A DNA stretch of 64,000 bases from JBLMYQ01 sp050258375. Lineage in GTDB: Bacteria; Bacillota; Clostridia; Acetivibrionales; UBA4821. Both the position numbers and the translations under genes were made by a program. This document shows positions 26,104-35,348 of the stretch, in pieces. The DNA is taken from NCBI GenBank assembly GCA_050258375.1, contig JBLMYQ010000002.1:1-64000 (forward strand), read 5' to 3'. The notes under the pieces are model-generated. The model did not search any database, was not told the DNA's origin, and saw nothing but the letters and a program-made list of their open reading frames with translations. Every line of letters starts with the position of its first letter. Position 1 is the stretch's first letter.

Positions 26104-26142
26104 AACTTTACACTTTACACTATTTACACTTTACACTATTAA
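26104..26142. repeat. Short TTTACACT iterations
   Basis: ACTTTACACT occurs repeatedly in the gap between the two TauE genes. Related AGTGTAAA sequences, forming a small hairpin, occur at about 15849-15882 between flgF and flgG, and at about 25564. Confidence 0.5.
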
Positions 26143-26489
26143 AGCACCATTTTTGCTGCTGCAATAAACATAAAAATTCCAAATACAATCCTTAAAATAT
26201 TTGACGGAATCTTTTTAAGAAAAACCGCCCCAATAATTCCTCCAATGATTCCTCCAGCTGCAACCCAAAATGCCAGTTGAAAATCAATATATTTCCCCTG
26301 AATATAAAAGAAAGTACTTACAAGTGTAATCGGAAGAATTATTGCAATTGCTGTAGCATGTGCCTTGTACTGCTCAAAGCTAAAAAAAATAGTGAGGGCA
26401 GGCACAATTATCGTTCCCCCACCAGAGCCGAATAAACCATTTAACATTCCTGCCAGTAAACCAATAGTAAGCATTTTAAAAAAATTCAT
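26139..26489 (-). CDS. TauE/SafE family half-protein
   Basis: The 116-residue product (MNFFKMLTIGLLAGMLNGLFGSGGGTIIVPAL) has four hydrophobic segments and the family GSGGG motif at about 22-26. It is one half of the usual two-repeat TauE/SafE fold. ATG 26489 is chosen because AGGTG lies 7 bases upstream, while the GTG three codons earlier overlaps that site. The neighbouring half-gene is on the same strand 134 bp downstream. A hetero-dimeric anion or sulfur-compound exporter is likely, substrate unknown. Confidence 0.85.
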   Translation of the reverse strand: MNFFKMLTIGLLAGMLNGLFGSGGGTIIVPALTIFFSFEQYKAHATAIAIILPITLVSTFFYIQGKYIDFQLAFWVAAGGIIGGIIGAVFLKKIPSNILRIVFGIFMFIAAAKMVL

Positions 26490-26572
26490 TTTTTTCACCT
26501 ATAATATTTTGTTTCACTAAAGATAATATATACATTCATCAGTCATTTGAATTTTTTCGGTTTAAATTCGAA

Positions 26573-26607
26573 AAAAATCCACATCCTGTTTTCAGATGTG
26601 GATTTTT
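26573..26607 (-). terminator. Terminator of the hydrogenase-like sensor gene
   Basis: AAAAATCCACATC (26573-26585) pairs with GATGTGGATTTTT (26595-26607). The minus strand continues with T residues. Confidence 0.85.
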
Positions 26608-26629
26608 ATGATTTGTTTGAAAATTGACC

Positions 26630-28549
26630 TTATTGTTCTTTTAGTATGCTCATAGCTGTGGATGCAATTTCCTGACCTTTTGCTGTAACCTCTTCAACCG
26701 TGGCTGACATATTGGAAACCGATTCGTTAATCGAATGTATCTTTTCTTCAAGCTCGATAGATATATTCAGTATTGATTTTATCAACTCAAACAAGATTTT
26801 CTGGTCTGAATTAGTTGAAGCCGCAACTTCTTTAGATTGCGCAGCAAGCTTTCTAACCTCTTCAGCAACAACCGAGAAGCCCATACCGTTTTCGCCAGCT
26901 CTTGCCGCTTCTATAGCAGCATTCAGGGAAAGAAGATTTGTCTGGTTAGCTATATCAACTATTTCAGTCGAAGCTTCAGAAAACTTCCTGATTTTGCTTT
27001 CCATCTCATTAACACTCTTACGAAGAACATTCGCCGTATTAACAATATCGTATACTTCATTTGATATGCGTCCGATTTCTACGCTGTTTTCTTCGTTACC
27101 TTTTGCCACCTCATCGAGTGAATTAGTAATTTCTTCAACATGCCGTCTCAGATTTTCTGCACTTGTAAGTCTTTCATCACTCATTGCTTTTACTTCATCA
27201 AGAACTTTAACAACTTCTTTGTTCTTCGATTCAAGCTTTTCATTATCAATAGCAACCTCTTGGCGATTGAAGTCCATGCAGTTGGAATAATTATTCAAAC
27301 CATTGAATATTGCCTTAGCCATGTCTTTGCATGTATCATATCCGCATGCCGAGCAGTTAAGCTGTCTGGATTCCCTGCTGTATTTATGAAGCTTATTGAA
27401 TATTTCATTGTACTGTGTTTCAGACGGCTCTTTTATTTCGTGTATTGTTTCACTCTTATATATTCTGACAAAATCCTGCCACCTAAGATTCTTTTCAAAA
27501 TATTCATAAAGCCAATCTTGCTTCTTTTTCATCATATTTTTTGTCTTTTCGTTGAGTTTGGCTTTCTTCATATTATTAAACTTATAATCAACATCATCCA
27601 CGCTTACCGATTTATCTGTTCCTGTACCGCAGTTACAGCCTTGCGGACAGTTAAGTATATCTACAAGCAAAGGTACCGGTCTACTGTTTTTAATTCTCTT
27701 ACTGTAATCCTTCAGGTAATGATAAGCATGTTCAGTTCCTTCAACTTGTTTTACCCAAGCACCGGGAACACGGTTCTCAACATTTTCTTTTAGTCCTCCT
27801 GGACGACTGAATACAAATCCAAGACCGCATCCCATATCGTCAAAATCGTATTCATAACTATTTAATATATCTATTTTATTTTTACTCAAATATTCTTTTA
27901 CTTTTTTGTAAGTAATATTGTAATTAACTATTCCATTAGTATTGCTGTCGTTGATTTCATCAATCTTACCTATACATGGAGAAAGGAAAGCAATATCATC
28001 ATTCATCTTTTCATAGGTTCTCATATAAACAGCTGTACATGACATTGGACTATGTATAGGAGCCATGACAGGAATTAACTCAGGCTGATATTTTTCAACA
28101 TAGTTTACTATAGCCGGACAAGGCTGTGCAACTATTGTAGACAGCTTTTTTTCCTGTACGGCTTTAAGATATGCCCATGTTGTAATATCTGCACCAAAAG
28201 AAACATCATATATTTTATTTACTCCTGATGCTTTAAAGAAACCAAATAACTTTTTCAGGCTGTCAAAATTAGTTCTTGCCGCCGGAGCTGCAACAATTGA
28301 AATTCTCTTTCCAGCTGCCAAATCATTAAAAAATCTTTCAGTATCATCTCTGTAATCACGTCCCTGGTGGTCACAAATTTCAATACAACGACCACAGCGT
28401 ATGCATCTCGTTTCGTCAACCTTAACTTTATTCTGTTTATTAGCTGTATAAGAAATATTCGCTCCCATAACCGGACAATTTCTAATACATTTATTACATC
28501 CTTGGCACTTGTCCTCAATTGTAAAAATTATACTATTCATATCACTCAT
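26630..28549 (-). CDS. Soluble [FeFe]-hydrogenase-like chemoreceptor (Fe-S / H-cluster-like / MCP fusion)
   Basis: The 639-residue product has no membrane segment. Residues 10-60 hold two ferredoxin 4Fe-4S motifs (Cys 15/18/21/25 and 49/52/55/59). Residues about 80-310 match the [FeFe]-hydrogenase large-subunit C-terminal domain, but with reduced cluster motifs: QPCPA at 144, SPC at 192 and NCPQGCNCGTG at 301-307, where catalytic enzymes have TSCCP, a second MPC motif and a GGC motif. Residues 399-424 form a further Fe-S domain (Cys 399/402/407/424). The C-terminal half is a chemotaxis signalling domain with the hairpin tip IANQTNLLSLNAAIEAARAG. This points to a cytoplasmic redox or H2 sensor that signals to CheA. 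It is not expected to be an active hydrogenase. ATG 28549 follows GGAGGG. Confidence 0.9.
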   Translation of the reverse strand: MSDMNSIIFTIEDKCQGCNKCIRNCPVMGANISYTANKQNKVKVDETRCIRCGRCIEICDHQGRDYRDDTERFFNDLAAGKRISIVAAPAARTNFDSLKKLFGFFKASGVNKIYDVSFGADITTWAYLKAVQEKKLSTIVAQPCPAIVNYVEKYQPELIPVMAPIHSPMSCTAVYMRTYEKMNDDIAFLSPCIGKIDEINDSNTNGIVNYNITYKKVKEYLSKNKIDILNSYEYDFDDMGCGLGFVFSRPGGLKENVENRVPGAWVKQVEGTEHAYHYLKDYSKRIKNSRPVPLLVDILNCPQGCNCGTGTDKSVSVDDVDYKFNNMKKAKLNEKTKNMMKKKQDWLYEYFEKNLRWQDFVRIYKSETIHEIKEPSETQYNEIFNKLHKYSRESRQLNCSACGYDTCKDMAKAIFNGLNNYSNCMDFNRQEVAIDNEKLESKNKEVVKVLDEVKAMSDERLTSAENLRRHVEEITNSLDEVAKGNEENSVEIGRISNEVYDIVNTANVLRKSVNEMESKIRKFSEASTEIVDIANQTNLLSLNAAIEAARAGENGMGFSVVAEEVRKLAAQSKEVAASTNSDQKILFELIKSILNISIELEEKIHSINESVSNMSATVEEVTAKGQEIASTAMSILKEQ

Positions 28550-29082
28550 TATTTACATCCCTCCATAATATTCGTTTATTATATTATTAAGAAAACATCC
28601 TCCGTTTATCTGGAATATTTTCTTGCTTATGAATTTCAAAAGAATCTGCTCAAAGGCTTTAACAGCATAGATTATTCTGTTTTTTAATGTAGCAAAGCTA
28701 GTTTATTTTGTTTAAAGAATTGAAATATAGATATTCTTTATAGAAATAATAATATAAAAAACTATGTGTAAAAATATGTAAAAATCTATATTTTTTTTAC
28801 ATATTACGATTTTATTTGAAATTTATTTTTCTTAATATATAAAATACAATAAAATACAATTAATGTCAACTAATATTACCGGTCAAAATAGTAACAAAAT
28901 TCAAGTCTGTACGATATGTATAAGTGAAGCTTTATTATTTTTATGTAAACCTTTTTTTGAGTATAAAAGAGTTTATTTAGAGACTTTTTGGAAACAGCAT
29001 TTTTAATAGGAGATTATTATTTTGTATAGTTGTTTTTTACTGAGCCAAAAAATTTTTAAGCTGGATATAAAGCTTGTGACAA
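28550..29082. other. AT-rich gene-free stretch
   Basis: No gene is visible. The region is the upstream side of the sensor gene. It contains an 11-bp inverted repeat at 28774-28784 / 28794-28804 (ATATGTAAAAA and its complement). No riboswitch or tRNA was recognised. Confidence 0.5.
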
Positions 29083-29120
29083 AAAAAGGGCTGGTATATT
29101 AAAATATACCAGCCCTTTTT
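29083..29120 (-). terminator. Terminator of hppA
   Basis: An 18-bp perfect stem (29083-29100 with 29103-29120) flanked by A and T runs lies directly behind the hppA stop codon. Confidence 0.9.
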
Positions 29121-29132
29121 GAAAACATTTTT

Positions 29133-31283
29133 TTATCTTATTCCACCGCTTACAAAAAGTCCTGCAAGTACAAGTGTTATTGTGCTTATTAGTTTAATTA
29201 ATACGTGAAGTGAAGGTCCTGCAGTATCTTTAAATGGGTCACCGACCGTATCGCCAACCACCCCGGCTTTGTGTGCTTCTGAATTCTTTCCTCCATGATT
29301 GCCCATTTCTATGAATTTCTTGGCATTATCCCATGCGCCGCCACCATTATTCAGGAACAGTGCAAGTATAATTCCTGATATTGTTCCAATCATAAGGAAT
29401 CCTGCTGCAGCTTCTGCTCCAAGAATAATTCCAACCAGAATTGGAGCTATTATAACAATAACACCGGGGAGAATCATTTCTTTAAGAGCTCCGGCTGTAA
29501 CTATATCAACACACTTTCCATAATCGGGTTTATGTGTTCCTTCCATTATCCCCGGAATCTCTTTGAATTGTCTCCTTACTTCCATTATTACATATTGAGC
29601 TGCATTTCCTACTGCTTTTATTGCAGTGGAGCTGAACAGGTATACTATCATAGCGCCGACAAAAGCACCTATGAAAACCTCAGGCTTTCCAATATCAACA
29701 GGGAAGGTACTGCCAATTATTCCGTAACTCTTAATCAGGCTAGCATCTCCTGTCTCAGTAACCTTTTTAACAACCTCTTCAATGTATGCTGAGAAAAGAA
29801 GGAATGTTGCCAGCGCAGCACTACCTATTGCGTATCCCTTTGTTAGGGCTTTTGTAGTATTTCCGCAAGCATCAAGCCTATCTGTTCTTTTTCTTACTTC
29901 TTCAGGTGCATCTGACATCTCTACTATTCCACCTGCATTATCTGTAATCGGACCAAAGGTATCCATTGCAAGAATATATGCACATGTCGCAAGCATACCC
30001 ATCGTTGCAACAGCTGTTCCATAAAGTCCGCCATTTGCCAGTCCAGTCATTGCACCAAGCTTATATGCTGCCATGATTGCTCCTGATATGAAAACAACCG
30101 GAAGAGCAGTACTTTCCATACCAACAGAAATTCCCATTATAATATTGGTTGCAGGTCCTGTCTCCGAAGCTTTTGCAATACTTTTTACAGGTCTGAAATC
30201 ATAAGAAGTATAGTATTGGGTTATGAAAACAAATGCAAAGCTTAAAAGAAGACCAATTATTACACAGCCATAAAAATTCAGATAATAATAGGTTCCTGAA
30301 AGTCCACCCAGCATAAGATATGTGACAGGCAGCAAAAAGATTGCTGCTAATATTGTAGTAACCAAATAACCTCTGTTGAGAGCACGCATAGGGTCTTCAT
30401 TCTCCCTTGCCTTTATGAAGAACATGCCAATAACTGAGGCTATAATTCCAGCTGCACGGGCAACAAGTGGGAACAATATCCCATATATTCCAAACACAGG
30501 GAATAATGCTATCCCAAGTATCATGGCACCTATATTCTCAGCTGCTGTAGATTCAAACAAGTCCGCTCCACGGCCTGCACAGTCACCCACATTATCTCCT
30601 ACCAAGTCAGCGATAACAGCAGGATTTCTTGGATCATCCTCAGGAATCCCAGCTTCAACCTTACCAACAAGGTCTGCACCTACATCTGCGGCCTTAGTAT
30701 ATATTCCGCCGCCAAGCTGTGCAAACAAGGCCACAAAGCTTGCCCCAAATCCGAAACCTATTATTAGATGGGGAGCTGTTAAAGCTACTTCCTGATTACT
30801 GGAGCCACCTCCGAAAGCATAAAAAAGACCTGCAACTCCGATAAGGCTTAGTGTCGTAACTGATAAGCCAGTTACAGCCCCGCCTCTGAAAGAAGTTCCA
30901 AGTGCTCTGTCAAGGCTTGTCTGCGCTCCTGCAGCAGCTCTGATATTTGAGCTAACCGCAATATACATACCAATGTAACCGGAAACGGCAGAGCATATTG
31001 CTCCTGTAATGAAAGCAATAGGCGTATGAGGATCCATGGTAGCAAGCCATAATAATCCTGCTACTATTATTGATAATACTCCTATGGTTTCATACTGCCT
31101 GTGTAAGAATGCCATCGCACCTTCCTTGATGGCTGAACTGATATCCTGCATTTTTTGTGAACCCTTGTCCTGCTTAAAAACATAATAAACAAAATACGCA
31201 ACCATTACCAGGGCTATAAAAACAGCTGCCCAAATAAGAAGAACTATGTTGTTTGCAAACCAATTTACAGTATTGTTACTCAT
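29133..31283 (-). CDS. hppA: Membrane proton-pumping pyrophosphatase HppA, K+-independent type
   Basis: This enzyme hydrolyses PPi and pumps H+ (or Na+) across the membrane. The 716-residue product has about 16 hydrophobic segments and the catalytic loops GGIYTKAADVGADLVGKVE, DDPRNPAVIADLVGDNVGDCAGRGADLFES and DTVGDPFKDTAGPS. The sequence DACGNTTKALTKG carries Lys where K+-dependent enzymes have Ala (GNTTAA). Known enzymes with this Lys do not need K+ and pump H+, so this one is predicted to be a K+-independent H+ pump. ATG 31283 follows AAGGAGGG. Single gene with terminator. Confidence 0.96.
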   Translation of the reverse strand: MSNNTVNWFANNIVLLIWAAVFIALVMVAYFVYYVFKQDKGSQKMQDISSAIKEGAMAFLHRQYETIGVLSIIVAGLLWLATMDPHTPIAFITGAICSAVSGYIGMYIAVSSNIRAAAGAQTSLDRALGTSFRGGAVTGLSVTTLSLIGVAGLFYAFGGGSSNQEVALTAPHLIIGFGFGASFVALFAQLGGGIYTKAADVGADLVGKVEAGIPEDDPRNPAVIADLVGDNVGDCAGRGADLFESTAAENIGAMILGIALFPVFGIYGILFPLVARAAGIIASVIGMFFIKARENEDPMRALNRGYLVTTILAAIFLLPVTYLMLGGLSGTYYYLNFYGCVIIGLLLSFAFVFITQYYTSYDFRPVKSIAKASETGPATNIIMGISVGMESTALPVVFISGAIMAAYKLGAMTGLANGGLYGTAVATMGMLATCAYILAMDTFGPITDNAGGIVEMSDAPEEVRKRTDRLDACGNTTKALTKGYAIGSAALATFLLFSAYIEEVVKKVTETGDASLIKSYGIIGSTFPVDIGKPEVFIGAFVGAMIVYLFSSTAIKAVGNAAQYVIMEVRRQFKEIPGIMEGTHKPDYGKCVDIVTAGALKEMILPGVIVIIAPILVGIILGAEAAAGFLMIGTISGIILALFLNNGGGAWDNAKKFIEMGNHGGKNSEAHKAGVVGDTVGDPFKDTAGPSLHVLIKLISTITLVLAGLFVSGGIR

Positions 31284-31435
31284 AACCACCCTCCTTTATC
31301 TTATGAAAATAAACTGACCTATTAAATAGAAAAATATAGCTGGAAAATATTGCTACGAATTTAGCTGAATAGTTAATATTGCCAAATATATTTTACACTT
31401 GTTTCTTTAAACCTTCAAGGTGATTGTTTTATAAA

Positions 31436-32614
31436 TTATTTACGGATAACAAATTTATAAAATATTTTTAAAGTTATTTCATAAATAATTTTTAAGAAAC
31501 TATTTAGTTGTGGAATCTTTTTTATAAATCCTAGTCTTGCCTTAATTAGTGAAATAAATTTATTATAAACAGAAATTTTTAATACTATATTTTTTACTGA
31601 GTTAATATCATAAGTACTATAATCATTTGGTCTTATAAATTTAATTCCTTTATTTCGCAAGTATTTAGCAAGTATAACTATATCCTTTGTCTTTATCAAA
31701 TCTTTTAATATAAATTCCTCTGTATTCTCATAGATTTCTTTTAAATAATCATCTCTGATTATGCCCTTATGATATACCGCATGATAAAGCAAAGCAATTA
31801 CATAGTGACATTTTTGCGGTATATAAAAACCATTTTCATTTTTGCATCTGCCTCTTAATAATTCATTTGATAGCTTTTTAGGAAAATAATTATCTTTTTC
31901 AGTTCTAACATCAATATATATAAAGTTAATACTGCCATTATCATCTATAATGTTCATTGTATATTGAACCCTGTTGTTATCTTCAGGGTGCATCTTTTCT
32001 AGCTTTAACAGGCTAATAAGCTTTTGTTTATCTTTTTCTCTAATCAAAATATCCAAATCACTATGCTCGCCAACTTGAATTTTATCTGGCAACCCTTGAT
32101 AATTTCTTATTACTAAATATTCCAACTCATCAATTTTTTTAAACAGTTCGGACAAATGGATTGGAAAATCTTCCAGATGCCTTTTGGCTTCCATAAAAGC
32201 TAAATATAAATCTTCAAATTCATTTCTGCTTATTTCAATCCTTAAATTATCCCAATGAATATGTATGTAAGTTCTGTCACTAAAAAATTCGCTATCCTTT
32301 CCTCCTTCATTGCTTGTATGCTTATATAAATTCCTGCATAGCTCAAACTTTATTTTTCTATCAATATAGTTTGGCATTACCTCTTTTGATAATTCCTCAT
32401 GATAGCAGCTTTCAGGCTTTCCTAACTCCTGATATCTTTTTTCACTTTTATTAAAAACGGATAAAACCTTTTCAAATTCTGCTTTATTCATTTCAATTCT
32501 CAGCCATCTGTAATGAATATGAAAATTTTCACAGCATTCAGTAACCAATCTTCTTGGGAATATGCCACGGCTATTTATATTTTTTTCATGCAGGATTTTA
32601 ATAGTTTCGCCCAT
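31436..32614 (-). CDS. Nucleotidyltransferase-like protein with duplicated N-terminal domain
   Basis: The 392-residue product overlaps the Wzt stop by one base (TAATG), so it is translationally coupled to the exporter. Residues about 25-60 (FHIHYRWLRIEMNKAEFEKV) and 135-170 (IHIHWDNLRIEISRNEFEDL) are two copies of the same motif. Residues about 205-300 carry GEHSDLDILI, a nucleotidyltransferase-type metal motif (GxxSDxD), followed by FIYIDVRTEKD with a third acidic site. This resembles proteins of glycopolymer loci that may add or modify a terminal group. The exact reaction is not known. A basic hydrophobic C-terminus may bind the membrane. Confidence 0.75.
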   Translation of the reverse strand: MGETIKILHEKNINSRGIFPRRLVTECCENFHIHYRWLRIEMNKAEFEKVLSVFNKSEKRYQELGKPESCYHEELSKEVMPNYIDRKIKFELCRNLYKHTSNEGGKDSEFFSDRTYIHIHWDNLRIEISRNEFEDLYLAFMEAKRHLEDFPIHLSELFKKIDELEYLVIRNYQGLPDKIQVGEHSDLDILIREKDKQKLISLLKLEKMHPEDNNRVQYTMNIIDDNGSINFIYIDVRTEKDNYFPKKLSNELLRGRCKNENGFYIPQKCHYVIALLYHAVYHKGIIRDDYLKEIYENTEEFILKDLIKTKDIVILAKYLRNKGIKFIRPNDYSTYDINSVKNIVLKISVYNKFISLIKARLGFIKKIPQLNSFLKIIYEITLKIFYKFVIRK

Positions 32615-33906
32615 TAGCGGTCTCCTTCTATCTTTTCCAGTAGTATTTTGGAATCCAGATCAAAAAAGCCTACTATCTTTTTAAAAGCAATTACCTCCAG
32701 TATTAATATATGATACAGTCTTTCATAAACAACAAATTTTTCACCTTCAAATCCCGAACAGGCAAAAGTAAGCAAATAAATTCCGGAGTTTAAATTTAAT
32801 TTATGTTTAAAAGTGACTAGCATGATATCACCTTTATCAAAATTGCCGGTATAAATATCCTGGAACATGGTATTTGTGCCAGTAACATCTTGTCCTCCTA
32901 CATCCCGAATTGTATATGTAAAAGTTGGATTTTCTATATAATCATTGAAAACAACTTTCATTCTAAAGGTATAATAACTACCAAAAATCAATTTCTGCGT
33001 TGGTTCTCTATTCTCGTCAAACACCCCAAAATCAATAATATTAGCTTTATTATTACCATATATCTCGCAAACCGAGCTTATTTCAAATGCCTTTGCATCA
33101 TCCGCATTTTTTAAACTTTGAATCCTTTTATTTTTTTGATTTTCATATTCTTTTCCTGAATGCACTTTAGTTCCCACAATCAGCTTTTTATATAAATCTA
33201 CAACTTCTTTAGGCAATCCCTGCATAATAATATTTCCTTCTTTAAACAATATGGCTGATTGACAATATTTTATGACTGCTTCAATATCATGCGTAACAAA
33301 AATTATTGTTTTTCCTTCCTGCTGCAAGCTTCTGAATTTAGCAAAGCATTTTGCCTGGAAGCCTATATCACCCACGCTTAAAGCTTCATCAACAATTAAT
33401 ATATCCGGATTAACACTTATCGCAACTGCGAAAGCTAACCTTGCAAACATACCACTTGAATACATTTTTACACGTTGGTAAATAAAATCGCCTATATCAG
33501 CAAAATCAATTATATCCTGCATCTTTGCGTCCATTTCTTCTTTGCTGTACCCCATCAGCGTCCCATTCAAATATATATTTTCTATTCCTGTATATTCAGG
33601 ATTAAAGCCTGCTCCGAGTTCAAGAAGCGCTGACACTTTACCATTTACCGTTACCTCCCCGGAAGTTGGTGTAAGTATACCCGTAATTATCTTAAGAAGT
33701 GTTGATTTTCCAGAGCCATTTTTGCCTATAATACCAACAGTTTCACCTTTTTTTACCTCAAAGCTTATACCGTTTAAGGCATAAAATTCTTTATGGTATC
33801 TCTTCCTGAATGGATGAAATGATTCTTTTAATCTATCAACCGGTCTGTCATAAAGCCTATATAGCTTTATCAGGTTTTCAACTTTTATTGCTATTTCTTC
33901 ATTCAT
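32614..33906 (-). CDS. Polysaccharide ABC exporter ATPase with Wzt-type C-terminal domain
   Basis: The 430-residue product begins with an ABC domain: Walker A GKNGSGKSTLLKII (about 60), signature YSSGMFARLAFA, Walker B ILIVDEALSVGD and H-loop FVTHD. Residues about 265-425 form a beta-sandwich-like extension as in Wzt, where it binds the finished glycan (FGSYYTFRMKVVF ... GQDVTGTNT ... LNSGIYLLTFACSG). This suggests that the exporter recognises a specific chain end. It works with the permease 15 bases upstream. The Wzm/Wzt and TagGH families are closest. Confidence 0.93.
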   Translation of the reverse strand: MNEEIAIKVENLIKLYRLYDRPVDRLKESFHPFRKRYHKEFYALNGISFEVKKGETVGIIGKNGSGKSTLLKIITGILTPTSGEVTVNGKVSALLELGAGFNPEYTGIENIYLNGTLMGYSKEEMDAKMQDIIDFADIGDFIYQRVKMYSSGMFARLAFAVAISVNPDILIVDEALSVGDIGFQAKCFAKFRSLQQEGKTIIFVTHDIEAVIKYCQSAILFKEGNIIMQGLPKEVVDLYKKLIVGTKVHSGKEYENQKNKRIQSLKNADDAKAFEISSVCEIYGNNKANIIDFGVFDENREPTQKLIFGSYYTFRMKVVFNDYIENPTFTYTIRDVGGQDVTGTNTMFQDIYTGNFDKGDIMLVTFKHKLNLNSGIYLLTFACSGFEGEKFVVYERLYHILILEVIAFKKIVGFFDLDSKILLEKIEGDR

Positions 33907-33921
33907 TTATCTTTCCCTCCG

Positions 33922-34731
33922 TCATATCACGTCTGCAAAATGAGGCTTGAGCCTTCTGAAAAGCAGTGCCCCAACAATTAAAACAATTAAGGTTTCAACC
34001 CAGAAGTATATAGAGAGATTCGGATATTCCCAAAAGCCTATTTCATATATGAAGCAATTCCTATAGCCTTCTACAATATAATAGAATGGATTGAGCTTAA
34101 AGATTAGCTGATAATTTTCCGGAACGGTTTTAAATGACCAGAATATCGGCGTAAGCCAAAAACCAAACTGCAAAAAAATCCCTACTATTTGCCCCAAATC
34201 TCTAAGAAATACAATTAATGAAGATGTAATCCATGATAGCCCTAAAAGAAGGATTATGGTTGCAAACAAGTAATAAATTATCTGCAAATTATACCAACTA
34301 GGCAAATAACCATAAATGCCAAACATTACAAATATTAATGCTATAAAGAAAAGATGTATAAAGAGTGCTGATATTATCTTTATTATTGGTAAAACGCTTA
34401 CCCTGAAAACAATTTTCTTAACCAGGTAGCTGTTATCAAGCACTGAATTTGTAGCATTCATCAGTGCCTCCGAAAAGAAAAACCACGGAATAATACCGCA
34501 AATAAGCCAAAGGATAAACGGGATATCTCCTATAGGTGCAGATTTAAATCCAACTTGAAAAACAAACCAAAAAATAAGTATAGAAATAATCGGTTGAACA
34601 AAAGCCCATATTATTCCTAGATAGGACCCTAGATATTTGACCTGTAAATCATTTTTTGCCAAATCAAATATTAGATTTCTGCTAGCTGCTATATCTCTTA
34701 GAAAATCTATAAAAAGCCTTGCATATCTCAT
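33922..34731 (-). CDS. Polysaccharide ABC exporter permease (Wzm/TagG type)
   Basis: The 269-residue product has six hydrophobic segments and the ABC-2 motif DLQVKYLGSYLGIIWAFVQP near residues 25-45. A later ALMNATNSVLDNSYLVKK and a C-terminal NPFYYIVEGYRN complete the pattern of O-antigen/teichoic-acid exporters. It forms the channel for the Wzt-like ATPase directly downstream. The substrate is probably a rhamnose- and/or mannose-containing chain given the neighbouring sugar-nucleotide genes. Confidence 0.92.
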   Translation of the reverse strand: MRYARLFIDFLRDIAASRNLIFDLAKNDLQVKYLGSYLGIIWAFVQPIISILIFWFVFQVGFKSAPIGDIPFILWLICGIIPWFFFSEALMNATNSVLDNSYLVKKIVFRVSVLPIIKIISALFIHLFFIALIFVMFGIYGYLPSWYNLQIIYYLFATIILLLGLSWITSSLIVFLRDLGQIVGIFLQFGFWLTPIFWSFKTVPENYQLIFKLNPFYYIVEGYRNCFIYEIGFWEYPNLSIYFWVETLIVLIVGALLFRRLKPHFADVI

Positions 34732-34761
34732 TTTAATTCTTTCTCCTGTAAAATAAGATTA

Positions 34762-35325
34762 TTAGAAGGGAGAATCCAAATCCTTAAGAATCGGCCAGGT
34801 TTTATCCTTCTCAGATAAAATTACATTACATATGTCATTTTCTTTAATTGGCCATTTAATACAAATATCCGGATCGTTCCATAAGAGCCCTCCTTCATCG
34901 TTGGGAAACCAATAATCATCAACCTTGTAAATAAGCTCCGTTTCATCCTCCAATACTAGAAGTCCATGTGCAAATCCTTTTGGAATAAATAATTGTTTTT
35001 TATTTTCTGCAGTAAGCGTTATCCCGAAGCTTCTGCCGTATGTTTCAGAATTTTTCCTCAAATCCACTGTAACATCATAAATTCTTCCGCTGACAACCCT
35101 AATAAGCTTTGCCTGACTATGCTCTTTCTGAAAATGTAATCCTCTGAGTACCCCTTTTGCTGATTTGGAGTAATTATCCTGAACAAACTCAGCATTAATT
35201 CCTTGTTCTATAAAATTCTTACGGGTATATGTTTCCATGAAGATTCCTCTGTCATCTCTGTAAACCACTGGCTCTATCACAACCAAATCAGGTATTTCTG
35301 TTTTTGTGATTATATATTTCCCCAT
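34762..35325 (-). CDS. rfbC: dTDP-4-dehydrorhamnose 3,5-epimerase RmlC
   Basis: RmlC epimerises dTDP-4-keto-6-deoxyglucose at C3 and C5 in dTDP-L-rhamnose synthesis. The 187-residue cupin has the active-site motif RGLHFQKEHSQAKLIRVVSG (catalytic His near 63) and GFAHGLLVLEDETELIYKVDDYW with the catalytic Tyr. ATG 35325 (MGKYIITKTEI) follows GGAAGG. The upstream TTG is not used. It lies 23 bases after rfbD. The first two pathway genes, rfbA and rfbB, are not in this window. Confidence 0.95.
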   Translation of the reverse strand: MGKYIITKTEIPDLVVIEPVVYRDDRGIFMETYTRKNFIEQGINAEFVQDNYSKSAKGVLRGLHFQKEHSQAKLIRVVSGRIYDVTVDLRKNSETYGRSFGITLTAENKKQLFIPKGFAHGLLVLEDETELIYKVDDYWFPNDEGGLLWNDPDICIKWPIKENDICNVILSEKDKTWPILKDLDSPF

Positions 35326-35348
35326 CTTATCTATCCTTCCTTTCAAAA

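Noticed and set aside
26630..28549. Active [FeFe]-hydrogenase
   Set aside because: The three H-cluster motifs are reduced to single cysteines and the protein ends in a chemotaxis signalling domain, so a sensor is more likely.
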